This document shows, in pieces, positions 1 to 7,802 of a stretch of DNA of 64,000 nucleotides. The notes under the pieces were generated by a model, which made no database searches, was not told the origin of the DNA, and saw nothing but the letters and a program-made list of their open reading frames with translations. A program made the position numbers and the translations under genes. The stretch covers positions 124,001 to 188,000 of the forward strand of contig NZ_JAHRCU010000008.1 in assembly GCF_019083995.1 (NCBI RefSeq). Reading direction: 5' to 3'. Positions within the stretch are counted from its first letter, which is position 1; every line of letters begins with the position of its first letter. The DNA comes from Roseococcus sp. SDR (GTDB lineage: Bacteria > Pseudomonadota > Alphaproteobacteria > Acetobacterales > Acetobacteraceae).

Positions 1-51
1 AGCAACTGGATCAGCTTCCGGGACCCCTGGCTCTCGATCCCCGATCGGTGA
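1..51 (+). CDS. C-terminal end of a truncated upstream gene (possibly DUF1467)
   Basis: Frame 1 is open from the first base and reads SNWISFRDPWLSIPDR before a TGA at 49-51. A hairpin with a T-run follows about 55 bases later, as expected for the end of a gene. DUF1467 membrane proteins often precede proS in alphaproteobacteria and can end in a similar ISFR-like tail, but sixteen residues cannot establish identity. The call rests on reading frame and position only. Confidence 0.35.
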   Translation, partial: SNWISFRDPWLSIPDR

Positions 52-106
52 CCTGCACAAAGAAAAGGCGACTGTCCGGGTTTCCCTGGACCGCCGCCTG
101 CGTTTT

Positions 107-137
107 GAGCATCCGTTGGCCGGACGCTCGTTTTTTC
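107..137 (+). terminator. Rho-independent terminator of the upstream gene
   Basis: The arms GAGCaTCCG and CGGAcGCTC (107-129) form a stem with one internal mismatch. Six T residues follow at 131-136. The position fits termination of the truncated gene ending at 51. Confidence 0.65.
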
Positions 138-177
138 GCCGTCTACAGCACCGATTGGCGTTGAGGCTTCCCGGCCT

Positions 178-289
178 TTTGCGGCAATCTTCACTTCAGA
201 GAGAGGATTTTCCTCTTTCTGCCGTGTGACTGGCGTTTCCTCCCTAAACTTGGGCCGCTCCCGTTCGGGGGTGGCCCTTTCTTTTTCTT
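178..289 (+). ncRNA. Probable trans-acting small RNA, AbcR/ar15-like
   Basis: This stretch lies between two terminators and has no convincing reading frame, so it is probably an independent transcript of about 110 nt. A 5' hairpin can form from GCGGCA (181-186) with TGCCGT (220-225), with an inner AGAGGA/TCCTCT stem (202-216). An unpaired TTTCCTCCC (236-244) follows that could pair with Shine-Dalgarno sequences, then a strong terminator (252-289). The architecture and the anti-SD motif resemble the alphaproteobacterial ar15 (AbcR) sRNAs, which repress mRNAs of ABC-transporter binding proteins. The segment ACTTGGGCCGCTCC (248-261) nearly recurs in the candidate at 55935-56053. The 5' end is a guess because no clear promoter was seen. 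Confidence 0.5.
252..289 (+). terminator. Strong Rho-independent terminator of the candidate sRNA
   Basis: GGGCCgCtCCC and GGGgGtGGCCC form a GC-rich stem around a short loop, followed by a T-rich tail (TTTCTTTTTC). It lies 150 bases before proS and cannot serve the gene that ends at 51, which has its own terminator at 107-137. From 290 to 430 I see no gene; it presumably carries the proS promoter and leader. Confidence 0.8.
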
Positions 290-439
290 AAGCCATTTCG
301 TTCACACCTATCAAGACATTTTCGAGCCTTCCGGACATGTTGCGGCGCAGCATTGTTGCGCGTCCGTGCGGGCGGTTTCGGCCAAACCCGTTCTCGGTTA
401 GGTTCCGCGCCGACCCCCGACCGGTAAGGAATTCTGGCC

Positions 440-1753
440 TTGCGTCTCACCCGCGCCTTTCTGCCCACCCTCAAGGAAACCCCGGCCGAGGCGCAGATCG
501 TCTCGCACCGGCTGATGCTGCGCGCGGGGCTGATCCGGCAGACCTCGGCCGGCATCTATGCCTGGCTGCCGGCGGGCTGGCGCGTGCTGCAGCGCGTGAC
601 GCAGATCGTGCGCGAAGAGCAGGACCGCGCCGGCGCCCAGGAAGTGCTGATGCCGACCATCCAGTCGGCCGAGCTCTGGCAGCGCTCCGGCCGCTATGAG
701 GATTACGGCAAGGAGATGCTGCGCCTGAAGGACCGGCATGAGCGCGACATGCTCTTCGGGCCGACCAATGAGGAGATGATCACGGACATCTTCCGCGGCT
801 ATGCCACCAGCTACCGCGACCTGCCGCGCAACCTCTATCACATCCAGTGGAAGTTCCGGGACGAGGTGCGCCCGCGCTTCGGCGTGATGCGTGGCCGCGA
901 ATTCCTGATGAAGGACGCCTATTCCTTCGACATGACGGTGGAGGGCGCCCAGCATTCCTACCGCCAGATGATGCTGGCCTATCTGCGCACCTTCCAGCGC
1001 ATGGGGCTGAAGGCCGTGCCGATGCGCGCGGATACCGGCCCCATCGGCGGCAATCTCAGCCACGAATTCATCATCCTGGCCGAGACGGGCGAGAGCACCG
1101 TCTTCTACGACAGCGAATTCGAAAGCCGCGACTGGGCGGATGCGAGCCTCGGCTATGACGATGTGCCGGCTCTGCAGGGCTTCTTCGACCAGGTCACTTC
1201 CATGTACGCGGCGACCGAGGAGATGCATGACCCGGCCGCCTGGGAGGGCGTGCCTGAGGCGCGCCGGCGCGAGGGCAAAGGCATCGAGGTCGGCCACATC
1301 TTCTATTTCGGCCAGAAGTATTCCGCGACGATGGGCCTCTCCGTCGCGGGGCCCGATGGCGCGAATGTGGTGCCGGAGATGGGCAGCTACGGCATCGGCG
1401 TCTCGCGCCTCGTCGCCGCGCTGATCGAGGCGAACCACGACGATGCCGGGATCAAGTGGCCGGATGCGGTCGCACCCTGGAAGCTCGCCATCCTGAACCT
1501 GAAGGTGGGCGATGCGGCGTGTGACGCGCTCTGCGAAAAGCTCTACGCCGCCTTCCCCGACCAGGCCGTGTATGACGACCGCGCCGAGCGCGCCGGCGTG
1601 AAGTTCAACGATGCCGACCTGATGGGCTTCCCCTGGCAGGCCATCATCGGGCCCCGCGGCGCGGCCGCCGGGAAGGTGGAGCTGAAGCGCCGCATGACGG
1701 GTGAGCGCGTGGAGTTGTCTCTCGAGGACGCGCTCGCGAAGCTCAACGCTTGA
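440..1753 (+). CDS. proS: Prolyl-tRNA synthetase, short alphaproteobacterial form
   Basis: This cytoplasmic class II enzyme charges tRNA-Pro with proline. The 437-residue product lacks the large editing insertion of the E. coli-type enzyme and matches the compact form usual in alphaproteobacteria. Class II motif 2 is visible ([17 protein letters not shown]), as is motif 3 ([10 protein letters not shown]). The start is TTG at 440, preceded by a TAAGGA ribosome site at 425-430 with good spacing; no nearby ATG fits. The stop overlaps the start of the LolC-type gene (TGATG), so the two are translationally coupled. Confidence 0.95.
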   Translation: MRLTRAFLPTLKETPAEAQIVSHRLMLRAGLIRQTSAGIYAWLPAGWRVLQRVTQIVREEQDRAGAQEVLMPTIQSAELWQRSGRYEDYGKEMLRLKDRHERDMLFGPTNEEMITDIFRGYATSYRDLPRNLYHIQWKFRDEVRPRFGVMRGREFLMKDAYSFDMTVEGAQHSYRQMMLAYLRTFQRMGLKAVPMRADTGPIGGNLSHEFIILAETGESTVFYDSEFESRDWADASLGYDDVPALQGFFDQVTSMYAATEEMHDPAAWEGVPEARRREGKGIEVGHIFYFGQKYSATMGLSVAGPDGANVVPEMGSYGIGVSRLVAALIEANHDDAGIKWPDAVAPWKLAILNLKVGDAACDALCEKLYAAFPDQAVYDDRAERAGVKFNDADLMGFPWQAIIGPRGAAAGKVELKRRMTGERVELSLEDALAKLNA

Positions 1754-3003
1754 TGTTCAACGCCTTCGAACGCACCGTCGCCGCGCGCTATCTCATGTCG
1801 CGCAAGAGCGACCGCTTCACCTCGGTGATCGCGGGCTTCTCGCTCATCGGCATCATGCTGGGCGTGGCGACGCTCATCATCGTCATGTCGGTCATGGGCG
1901 GCTTCCGGCAGGAATTGCTCGGGCGCATCCTGGGCCTGAACGGGCATCTCGGCGTCTATGCGGCCGATCGCGGCAATCTGCGCGATTTCGACGCCATCGC
2001 CGCCACCATCCGCCGCCTGCCCAATGTCGTCTCCGCGACCCCCATCGTGGAGGGCCAGGTGCTGCTGACCGGCGCGGGGGCGACGGCCACGGGCGGCCTC
2101 GCGCGCGGCATCCGGCCGGATGATCTCCGCGCGCGACCTATCATCGCGCAGAACATCCGCGCCGGCTCGCTCGCGAATTTCGAAGGGGAGGATGCGGTTG
2201 CCATCGGCACGCGCCTCGCTTTCCGGCTGGGGCTGTCCATCGGCGACAAGATCACGCTGGTGAGCCCGCAGGGGCGTGCGACGGTGATCGGCACCATCCC
2301 GCGGCTGCGCGCCTATACCGTTGCCGCGATCTTTGAAGTCGGCATGAACGAGTATGACAGCACCTATGTCTTCATGCCGCTGAGCGCCGCGCAGATCTAT
2401 TTCCAGACGGGCGATGCGGCCTCCCAGGTCGAAGTGTTCGTGGCGGATCCGACGCGCGTGCGGGCCGTGAACCGCGAGATCCGAGCCGCACTCAGCCAGC
2501 CGGTCCGCATTCTCGACTGGCAGGACGCCAATTCCAGCTTCTTCGCGGCGGTGCAGGTGGAGCGGAACGTGATGTTCCTGATCCTGACCCTCATCATCAT
2601 CGTCGCCGCCTTCAACATCATCTCCTCCCTCATCATGCTGGTGAAGGACAAGGGGCGGGACATCGCGGTGCTGCGCACCATGGGCGCCACGCGCGGCGCC
2701 ATCATGCGCATCTTCCTGATGTGTGGCGCCTGGATCGGCGTGGTCGGCACGCTGGCGGGCTTCCTCGTCGGCGTCGTCTTCTGCCTGAACATCGAGAGCA
2801 TCCGGCAATTCATCCAGATGCTGAGCGGCACCGAGCTGTTCAGCGCCGAGATCTACTTCCTCACGCAACTCCCCGCCGTGCTGAACTGGACCGAGGTGGC
2901 GCAGGTGGTGGCGCTGGCCCTCTCACTCGCGCTGCTGGCGACGATTTATCCGAGCTGGCGCGCGGCGAAGACGGACCCTGTCGAGATGCTGCGCAATGAG
3001 TAG
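1753..3003 (+). CDS. lolC: Lipoprotein-releasing ABC transporter permease, LolC/LolE family
   Basis: This is the inner-membrane permease of the Lol complex, which extracts outer-membrane lipoproteins from the inner membrane and passes them to LolA. The 416-residue protein has one N-terminal membrane segment (about 22-50), a large periplasmic MacB-type domain, and three C-terminal segments in a FtsX-like domain, ending in the typical [16 protein letters not shown] tail. The start is ATG 1753, overlapping the proS stop; a TTG three bases upstream is less likely. Only one permease gene is seen beside lolD, so the complex may be a homodimer, or a second permease lies elsewhere. Confidence 0.93.
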   Translation: MFNAFERTVAARYLMSRKSDRFTSVIAGFSLIGIMLGVATLIIVMSVMGGFRQELLGRILGLNGHLGVYAADRGNLRDFDAIAATIRRLPNVVSATPIVEGQVLLTGAGATATGGLARGIRPDDLRARPIIAQNIRAGSLANFEGEDAVAIGTRLAFRLGLSIGDKITLVSPQGRATVIGTIPRLRAYTVAAIFEVGMNEYDSTYVFMPLSAAQIYFQTGDAASQVEVFVADPTRVRAVNREIRAALSQPVRILDWQDANSSFFAAVQVERNVMFLILTLIIIVAAFNIISSLIMLVKDKGRDIAVLRTMGATRGAIMRIFLMCGAWIGVVGTLAGFLVGVVFCLNIESIRQFIQMLSGTELFSAEIYFLTQLPAVLNWTEVAQVVALALSLALLATIYPSWRAAKTDPVEMLRNE

Positions 3004-3676
3004 CCCGCCGCTGGAGCTGCGCGCCGTCGAGCGGCGCTACAAGACCGAGGCCGGCGCGCTCACGGTGCTGCGCGGCGCGGACCTGACCTTGCAGGCTGGC
3101 GAGATCGTGGCGCTCGTCGCCCCCTCGGGCACGGGCAAGTCCACGCTGCTGCATGTGACCGGCCTGCTGGAGCGCCCGGATGGCGGCGAGGTCTTCGTCG
3201 AAGGGGCGGCTGCCGGCACGCTCAGCGATGATGCGCGCACGGCGATCCGCCGCAACACCATCGGCTTCGTCTACCAGTTCCATCACCTCCTCCCCGAATT
3301 CACGGCGGAGGAGAATGTGATGCTGCCCCAGCTCGCCGCCGGCACGCCGCGCGGCACGGCCAAGGCGCGGGCGGCGGAGATCCTGGGCCAGTTCGGCCTG
3401 GCCGCGCGGCTGCAGCACCGGCCGGGCAAGCTCTCGGGTGGCGAGCAGCAGCGTGTCGCCATCGCCCGCGCGCTGGCCAATGCGCCGCGCCTGCTGCTGG
3501 CGGATGAGCCGACCGGCAATCTCGACACCGGAACCGCGAACCTGGTCTTCGAGGAGTTGCTGCGCGAGGCGCGGGGCAGGGGCCTCGCCTGCCTCATCGC
3601 CACGCACAACCCGGAGCTTGCTGCGCGCATGGACCGCACCGTCACGCTGCGCGAGGGCCGCGTCGTCCCCGGGTAG
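2996..3676 (+). CDS. lolD: Lipoprotein-releasing ABC transporter ATPase LolD
   Basis: This ATPase powers lipoprotein release together with the adjacent permease. The 226-residue ABC protein shows a Walker A (APSGTGKST, about 42-50), a Q-loop ([11 protein letters not shown]), the signature LSGGEQQ (146-152) and Walker [13 protein letters not shown] with the catalytic Glu at 171. The gene overlaps the permease gene by 8 bases, so the three genes form one operon with proS. Size and motifs are normal for the MacB/LolD subfamily. Confidence 0.94.
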   Translation: MSSPPLELRAVERRYKTEAGALTVLRGADLTLQAGEIVALVAPSGTGKSTLLHVTGLLERPDGGEVFVEGAAAGTLSDDARTAIRRNTIGFVYQFHHLLPEFTAEENVMLPQLAAGTPRGTAKARAAEILGQFGLAARLQHRPGKLSGGEQQRVAIARALANAPRLLLADEPTGNLDTGTANLVFEELLREARGRGLACLIATHNPELAARMDRTVTLREGRVVPG

Positions 3677-3725
3677 CGCGGTACGCGGCAGCGCCTAAAC
3701 TGCGCCCCGACAGGAGGGACGCAAG

Positions 3726-4862
3726 ATGGATCTGCCGCTGACGGGGCTCACCGTGATCGAAGTGGGCCAGGCGCTGGCCGGGCCCTTGGCCGGCGTGGTG
3801 CTGGCCGATATGGGCGCCGATGTGATCAAGGTGGAAAAGCCCGATGGCGGGGATGATGCCCGCCTTTGGGGCCCGCCCTATGGGCCGGACGGCGTCACCT
3901 CGCTCTATTTCCACGGGCAGAACCGCTCCAAGCGCTCCATCACGCTCGACCTCAAGAAGCCCGAGGACGTGGCCGAGCTGCATCGGCTGTGTGAGAGCGC
4001 CGACATCCTGATCCAGAACCTGCGCCCCGGCGTGGTGGAGGAGATCGGCATCGGGCCGGAGGCGATGCTCGAGCGGCATCCACGCCTGATCTACTGCTCC
4101 ATCTGGGCCTTCGGTTTCGAGGGGCCGATGAAGATGAAGCCGGGCTTCGACCCGCTGCTCCAGGCCTATGGCGGGATGATGAGCGTGACCGGCCAGCCCG
4201 ATGGCCCGCCCACCTTCTGTGGCGCCTCGATCAACGACAAGGCGACGGGGCTCTTCATCACCATCGGGGCACTTGCGGCGCTGCGCTGGCGCGACCGCAC
4301 GGGAAAGGGCTGCCTGGTGGATGGCAGCCTCTTCGAGACGGCGGCCTTCTGGGTGGAGGGGCAGATCAACAACCACCTGGCCACCGGCGACATCCCGCAG
4401 CGGCACGGCACGGGGGCGGCGGTGATCGTGCCCTACCAGGTCTTCGACACGGCGGACCGGCCTCTGTGCCTCGCCGCCGGCAACAATCGGCTCTTTGCCC
4501 GCGCGGCCAAGGTGATGGGGCATCCCGAATGGGCGGAGGATCCGCGCTTCGCCACCGGCGGCAACCGCGTGCGCAACAAGGATGCGCTGATCCCGCTGAT
4601 CAAGGCCGTGCTGCTGACGCGCCCGCGCGACGAATGGCTGGCCGAGCTGGATGCCGTCGGCGTGCCGAGCGGGCCGGTGAATGACATCGCGGAGGTCACG
4701 GCCAGCCCGCAAATGGCGGCGGTGGATCTGATCCAGGACCTGCCGGGCGGCGGCCCGAAGGTCATTGGCCTGCCGCTCTCCTTCAACCGGCAACGCCCGA
4801 AGCCGCGCAGCGATTCGCCCAAGCTCGGCGCGCATAACCGCGAGATCCTGGGGCGGGATTAG
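3726..4862 (+). CDS. Family III CoA-transferase (CaiB/BaiF family)
   Basis: These enzymes move CoA from one acyl-CoA to a free carboxylic acid through an aspartyl-CoA intermediate. The 378-residue protein starts with the family's LTVIEVGQALAGPLAG motif and contains GFDPLLQAYGG with the expected catalytic Asp at 142. The substrate cannot be read from sequence. A GGAGGG-type ribosome site lies just before ATG 3726. The gene faces the GntR regulator, and their stop codons overlap in a TTAG tetramer at 4859-4862. It may be independent of the operon beyond the regulator. Confidence 0.9.
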   Translation: MDLPLTGLTVIEVGQALAGPLAGVVLADMGADVIKVEKPDGGDDARLWGPPYGPDGVTSLYFHGQNRSKRSITLDLKKPEDVAELHRLCESADILIQNLRPGVVEEIGIGPEAMLERHPRLIYCSIWAFGFEGPMKMKPGFDPLLQAYGGMMSVTGQPDGPPTFCGASINDKATGLFITIGALAALRWRDRTGKGCLVDGSLFETAAFWVEGQINNHLATGDIPQRHGTGAAVIVPYQVFDTADRPLCLAAGNNRLFARAAKVMGHPEWAEDPRFATGGNRVRNKDALIPLIKAVLLTRPRDEWLAELDAVGVPSGPVNDIAEVTASPQMAAVDLIQDLPGGGPKVIGLPLSFNRQRPKPRSDSPKLGAHNREILGRD

Positions 4863-5491
4863 CCGTCCTGCCGGCGGCCCGCGCGGCGCACATGCCGCGC
4901 GGCGAGCAGGGCGGCGAGTTCCTCGTCGCCCTCGGAGACGGCCTCCAGGATCATCGCGTGCTCCTGCCAGTCGCGCACGGCGCGTTCGGTGCTGTTGCGG
5001 CGAAAAACGAGCTCGGTGCGTTCGCGCAGCGGGCGCATCACCTCACGCAGGGCCTGGTTGGTGCCGGCGAGCGCCAGCAGGTCATGGAATTCGGTGTTGA
5101 GCGCGGCCAGCTGCTCGGCATCGCGCTGCGGGGCCGCGGCGAGTGCGGCGCCGCGTTCCAGCAGCGCCTCGATCTCGGCTTGCGTCTTCGCGTTGCAGTG
5201 GCGCGCGGCGAGGCGTGCGGTCAGCCCTTCCAGCACGGCGCGCACCTCGATCAGGTCCCGCGCGAAATCCTCCGTCATCACCGCGACCTGCGCGCCGCGC
5301 GTGCCTTCGGCGGGCACGGCGAGGCCCTCGGCGATCAGCTGCTGGATGGCCTCGCGGATCGGCACGCGGGACATGCCGAGCTCGGCCGAAAGGCGTTCCT
5401 CCACAAGCCTTTCGCCGGGCTGGAGTGCGCCGGAGAGGATGGCGGCGCGCAGGCGCTGCAGGGCCTGGCGGCTGAGGGGTTCGCGGGTCAT
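4859..5491 (-). CDS. GntR family transcriptional regulator, FCD domain (FadR subfamily)
   Basis: This is a 210-residue DNA-binding regulator. An N-terminal winged helix-turn-helix (about 8-70, with the hallmark LSAELGMSRVPIREAIQQL) is followed by an all-helical FCD ligand-binding domain that usually senses a small carboxylate. It is divergent from the diiron-protein operon starting at 5619. Two perfect FadR-type operators lie in the shared 127-base gap, so it very probably controls that operon and itself. Loss of DNA binding on ligand binding is usual for the family; the ligand here is unknown. Confidence 0.92.
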   Translation of the reverse strand: MTREPLSRQALQRLRAAILSGALQPGERLVEERLSAELGMSRVPIREAIQQLIAEGLAVPAEGTRGAQVAVMTEDFARDLIEVRAVLEGLTARLAARHCNAKTQAEIEALLERGAALAAAPQRDAEQLAALNTEFHDLLALAGTNQALREVMRPLRERTELVFRRNSTERAVRDWQEHAMILEAVSEGDEELAALLAARHVRRAGRRQDG

Positions 5492-5498
5492 GGGTTCA

Positions 5499-5508
5499 TT
5501 GTATACGA
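5499..5508. promoter_or_regulatory. GntR/FCD operator, regulator-proximal half
   Basis: TTGTATACGA fits the FadR-subfamily consensus TNGTNNACNA exactly. It sits 8 bases upstream of the regulator's start codon, in a position to block its own expression. Confidence 0.7.
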
Positions 5509-5531
5509 AAAGGGCGCGATATGCGTCTGAT

Positions 5532-5549
5532 CTTCCCTAAATCGGGAAG
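5532..5549. promoter_or_regulatory. Central inverted repeat of the divergent control region
   Basis: CTTCCC and GGGAAG flank a 6-base centre. The centre of symmetry (5540.5) is exactly midway between the centres of the two GTATAC operators (5503.5 and 5577.5). It may be a site for a second regulator or a DNA-bending element. Confidence 0.5.
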
Positions 5550-5572
5550 GTTTCGTTTGACTCCGGCACTTC

Positions 5573-5582
5573 TCGTATACCA
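5573..5582. promoter_or_regulatory. GntR/FCD operator, operon-proximal half
   Basis: TCGTATACCA again fits TNGTNNACNA. It lies about 37 bases before the start of the diiron-protein gene and just downstream of a possible -35 element TTGACT (5557-5562), so binding here should repress the operon promoter. The -10 element is not clear. Confidence 0.7.
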
Positions 5583-5618
5583 TGCTCGCATCCTCCCCAC
5601 CGCAGGAAGGACGCGCCC

Positions 5619-6335
5619 ATGACCGCCCTGATGACCCATGACGAGTTCCGCACCGCGCTCGAGAACGCCATCAAGGGCAAGGCCGCGACCGCCTCGCCCT
5701 TCAGCATCGCCTGGGCCAATGGCACGCTGACGCGCGAGCATCTCTGCCGCTGGGCCGAGAACCACTACCACTATGTCGGCCCCTTCGCCGACTACCTCGG
5801 CTACGTCTATGCCCGCATGCCCGCGCACATGACCGAGGCCAAGGATTTCCTCCTGGCCAACATGTATGAGGAGGAGATCGGCGGCGATCGCCACACCGAC
5901 CTCTTGATCCGCTTCGCCGAGGCCTGTGGGACCACGCGGGAGCGCGTGCAGAACCCCGACAACATGTCCCCCACCACCCGCGGCCTGCAGAGCTGGTGCT
6001 ATGCGGTGGCGATGCGCGAGGACCCGGTGGTGGCCGTGGCCGCGCTGGTCGTCGGCCTCGAATCCCAGGTGCCCAGCATCTACCGCAAGCAGACGCCGAC
6101 GCTGCGTGAGAAATACGGCTTCACCGACGAGGAGGTGGAGTTCTTCGACCTGCACATCGTCTCGGATGAGATCCATGGCGAGCGCGGCTACCAGATCGTC
6201 CTCGAGCATGCGAACACGGTCGAGCTGCAGCAGAAATGCCTGCGGATCTGCGAGATCGGCGCCGAGATGCGGCTGCTCTACACCACGGCGCTGTATCACG
6301 ACTATGTCGAGCGCCGCCTCGCCGCCGCGGCCTGA
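5619..6335 (+). CDS. Haem-oxygenase-like diiron oxidase (TenA/PqqC/CADD-type fold)
   Basis: This 238-residue all-helical protein resembles the iron-containing redox enzyme family. The six ligands expected for a non-haem diiron centre are present with the spacing known from CADD: Glu85, His92, Glu148, His179, Asp183 and His186 (motif HIVSDEIH). It is therefore unlikely to be the cofactor-free PqqC or the thiaminase TenA. Family members use O2 to cleave C-C bonds, hydroxylate nitrogen or make alkenes; the substrate here is unknown. It is the first gene of an operon with two ferredoxins, plausible electron donors. A GGAAGGA ribosome site precedes ATG 5619. Family placement is strong; function is inference. 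Confidence 0.85.
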   Translation: MTALMTHDEFRTALENAIKGKAATASPFSIAWANGTLTREHLCRWAENHYHYVGPFADYLGYVYARMPAHMTEAKDFLLANMYEEEIGGDRHTDLLIRFAEACGTTRERVQNPDNMSPTTRGLQSWCYAVAMREDPVVAVAALVVGLESQVPSIYRKQTPTLREKYGFTDEEVEFFDLHIVSDEIHGERGYQIVLEHANTVELQQKCLRICEIGAEMRLLYTTALYHDYVERRLAAAA

Positions 6336-6631
6336 TGCCGAAGGTCACCTTCCACAAGGCGGGCGAGGTGCATGAGGGCGAGGTGCCGGAGAAGGGCAAC
6401 CTCGTCGTCCGCGCCGGCATCAGGAAATACCCCTGGCCGCATCTGCGCTATGGCTGCGGCATGGGCAAATGCGGCAAATGCGCCTGCCGCGTGCTGGCGG
6501 GCGGCGACGCGCTGCCCGAGCCCAATTGGAAGGAAGTGAAGCAGCTGGGCGAGCGCATCGGCGAGGGCTACCGGCTGATGTGCCAGCTCTGGCTCGAGCA
6601 TGACATCACCCTGGAACAGGATGCGGCCTGA
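6335..6631 (+). CDS. Plant-type [2Fe-2S] ferredoxin 1
   Basis: This 98-residue electron carrier has a cluster-binding pattern of Cys41-x4-Cys46-x2-Cys49 and Cys83, within YGCGMGKCGKCACRV and MCQLW. An extra Cys51 sits beside the cluster motif. The ATG at 6335 overlaps the stop of the diiron-protein gene (TGATG), implying coupled translation and a shared task. It probably delivers electrons to the diiron site. No ferredoxin reductase gene is nearby, so a housekeeping reductase would be needed. Confidence 0.9.
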   Translation: MPKVTFHKAGEVHEGEVPEKGNLVVRAGIRKYPWPHLRYGCGMGKCGKCACRVLAGGDALPEPNWKEVKQLGERIGEGYRLMCQLWLEHDITLEQDAA

Positions 6632-6930
6632 TGCCCCAATATGTGATCCTGACCAGCAAGCCCGGCCAGTTCCGCACCGAACTGACACCCGGCCTGGTTC
6701 CGGTCGAGACCTATGACTACCAGGCTCAGGGCAAGCTGCGCGCGCAATTCGTGATCGCGGAATTGCAGCACGAGACCAAGCTGCGCGTGGTGGATCTGGC
6801 CGGCGAGCCGATCCTGAACCTGGTGCCCAGCAAGTTCCTGCCCCGCTTCGCCGATCTCGATGCGGCGCGGGCGGAGCTCTCGCATCTCACCCGCTTCCGC
6901 AGCGTCGAGGCCGAGCTGGTTCGTCAATGA
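6631..6930 (+). CDS. Small protein of unknown function in the diiron operon
   Basis: I do not recognise this 99-residue protein. It has no cysteine, no signal peptide and no membrane segment. The first two thirds look strand-rich (YVILTSKPGQFRTEL and LRVVDLAGEPILNLV), and the C-terminal third is helical. Its start overlaps the stop of ferredoxin 1 (TGATG) and its end overlaps ferredoxin 2 by 4 bases, so it is made together with both. A scaffold, an effector subunit for the diiron enzyme or a ferredoxin partner are possible roles; none can be shown from the sequence. Confidence 0.8.
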   Translation: MPQYVILTSKPGQFRTELTPGLVPVETYDYQAQGKLRAQFVIAELQHETKLRVVDLAGEPILNLVPSKFLPRFADLDAARAELSHLTRFRSVEAELVRQ

Positions 6931-7256
6931 GCGAGGCTGAGGCGCCGCGCATCCGCGTGACCTTCGTGAGCAATGACGGCAAGCAGGTGGAGGCCGCGGC
7001 CGGTGGCAGCCTGCTGCGCATCTCCATCCGCGAGAAGGGCGGCATTCCCTTCAAATGCGGCGGCGGGCATTGCGGCACCTGCCGCTGCCGCTTCGAGGCC
7101 GGCCTGGAACACGCCTCCGCCGTCACGGCCAAGGAGCGCAAGCATCTGACGGAGGAGGAATTCGCCGCCGGCTGGCGCATGGCCTGCCAGACCTTCGTGA
7201 ACGGCGATGCCAGCATCTCCTGGCCGCCCAAGCCTGCTCAGGGAACCGCTGCATGA
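6927..7256 (+). CDS. Plant-type [2Fe-2S] ferredoxin 2
   Basis: This second small iron-sulfur protein, 109 residues, has Cys44-x4-Cys49-x2-Cys52 and Cys87 as cluster ligands (FKCGGGHCGTCRCRF and MACQTF). It is clearly diverged from ferredoxin 1, so the pair is not a recent duplication. One may serve the diiron oxidase and the other a different step, or they may act in series. The start overlaps the preceding gene (ATGA) and the stop overlaps the next gene. Confidence 0.9.
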   Translation: MSEAEAPRIRVTFVSNDGKQVEAAAGGSLLRISIREKGGIPFKCGGGHCGTCRCRFEAGLEHASAVTAKERKHLTEEEFAAGWRMACQTFVNGDASISWPPKPAQGTAA

Positions 7257-7732
7257 AATCCGCCCTGAAGCTCGAAACCCGCGAGGCGCGGGCGATGGTG
7301 GCCGGCGCCACGGCCAAGGCGCTGGAGATCGGCGTGCGGCAGAGCGTGTGCATCGTGGATGAGGGCGGCGTGCCCATCCTGCTGGAGCGCATGGATGGCG
7401 CCCGCATCACGGGGCCCCAGATCGCCTGGAACAAGGCCTTCACCGCGGCCGGGCACAAGCGCTCCACCCATCTGTTCAACACGCCGCCCAACGGGCCGGC
7501 TCTGCCGGGCAATGAGGCCTTCGGCATCCAATGGAGCTTCGAGGGGCGCTTCGCGGTCTTCGTCGGCGGCTTTCCCATCGTGCTGAACGGCGAAGTCGTC
7601 GGCGGCATCGGCCTCTCGGGTGGCAATGGCGAGCAGGACATCGCCTGCGGCGTGGCCGGCCTCCAGGCCCTGGCCGAGCTTCTGGGCCCCGAGGGGCATG
7701 TCGTGCAGGTCGCGGCCGACCTGAAGCTCTGA
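7253..7732 (+). CDS. GlcG/HbpS family haem-binding-like protein
   Basis: This 159-residue protein of the GlcG/HbpS/PduO-C fold (Pfam PF03928) shows the typical [19 protein letters not shown] strand region and the glycine-rich [17 protein letters not shown] ending. Members bind haem, corrinoids or small acids and often accompany oxidases and dehydrogenases of organic acids. No signal peptide is seen, so it is cytoplasmic here. ATG 7253 overlaps the ferredoxin 2 stop (ATGA). Its role in this operon is not clear; substrate or cofactor binding is a guess. Confidence 0.85.
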   Translation: MKSALKLETREARAMVAGATAKALEIGVRQSVCIVDEGGVPILLERMDGARITGPQIAWNKAFTAAGHKRSTHLFNTPPNGPALPGNEAFGIQWSFEGRFAVFVGGFPIVLNGEVVGGIGLSGGNGEQDIACGVAGLQALAELLGPEGHVVQVAADLKL

Positions 7733-7802
7733 CGCCGCCCCCTGGGTTGTGCCTTCGGCGAAGCTGCCCCACCTTCTCGCCAAAGCAACCGGAGAGACCC
7801 CC

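Noticed and set aside
244-555. Short open frame on the minus strand and overlapping plus-strand frame before proS
   Set aside because: Arg-rich shadow sequences crossing the sRNA terminator and proS, with no supporting motif.
5532-5549. Inverted repeat considered as a terminator
   Set aside because: It lies between two divergent start codons and has no T-run, so a regulatory role fits better.
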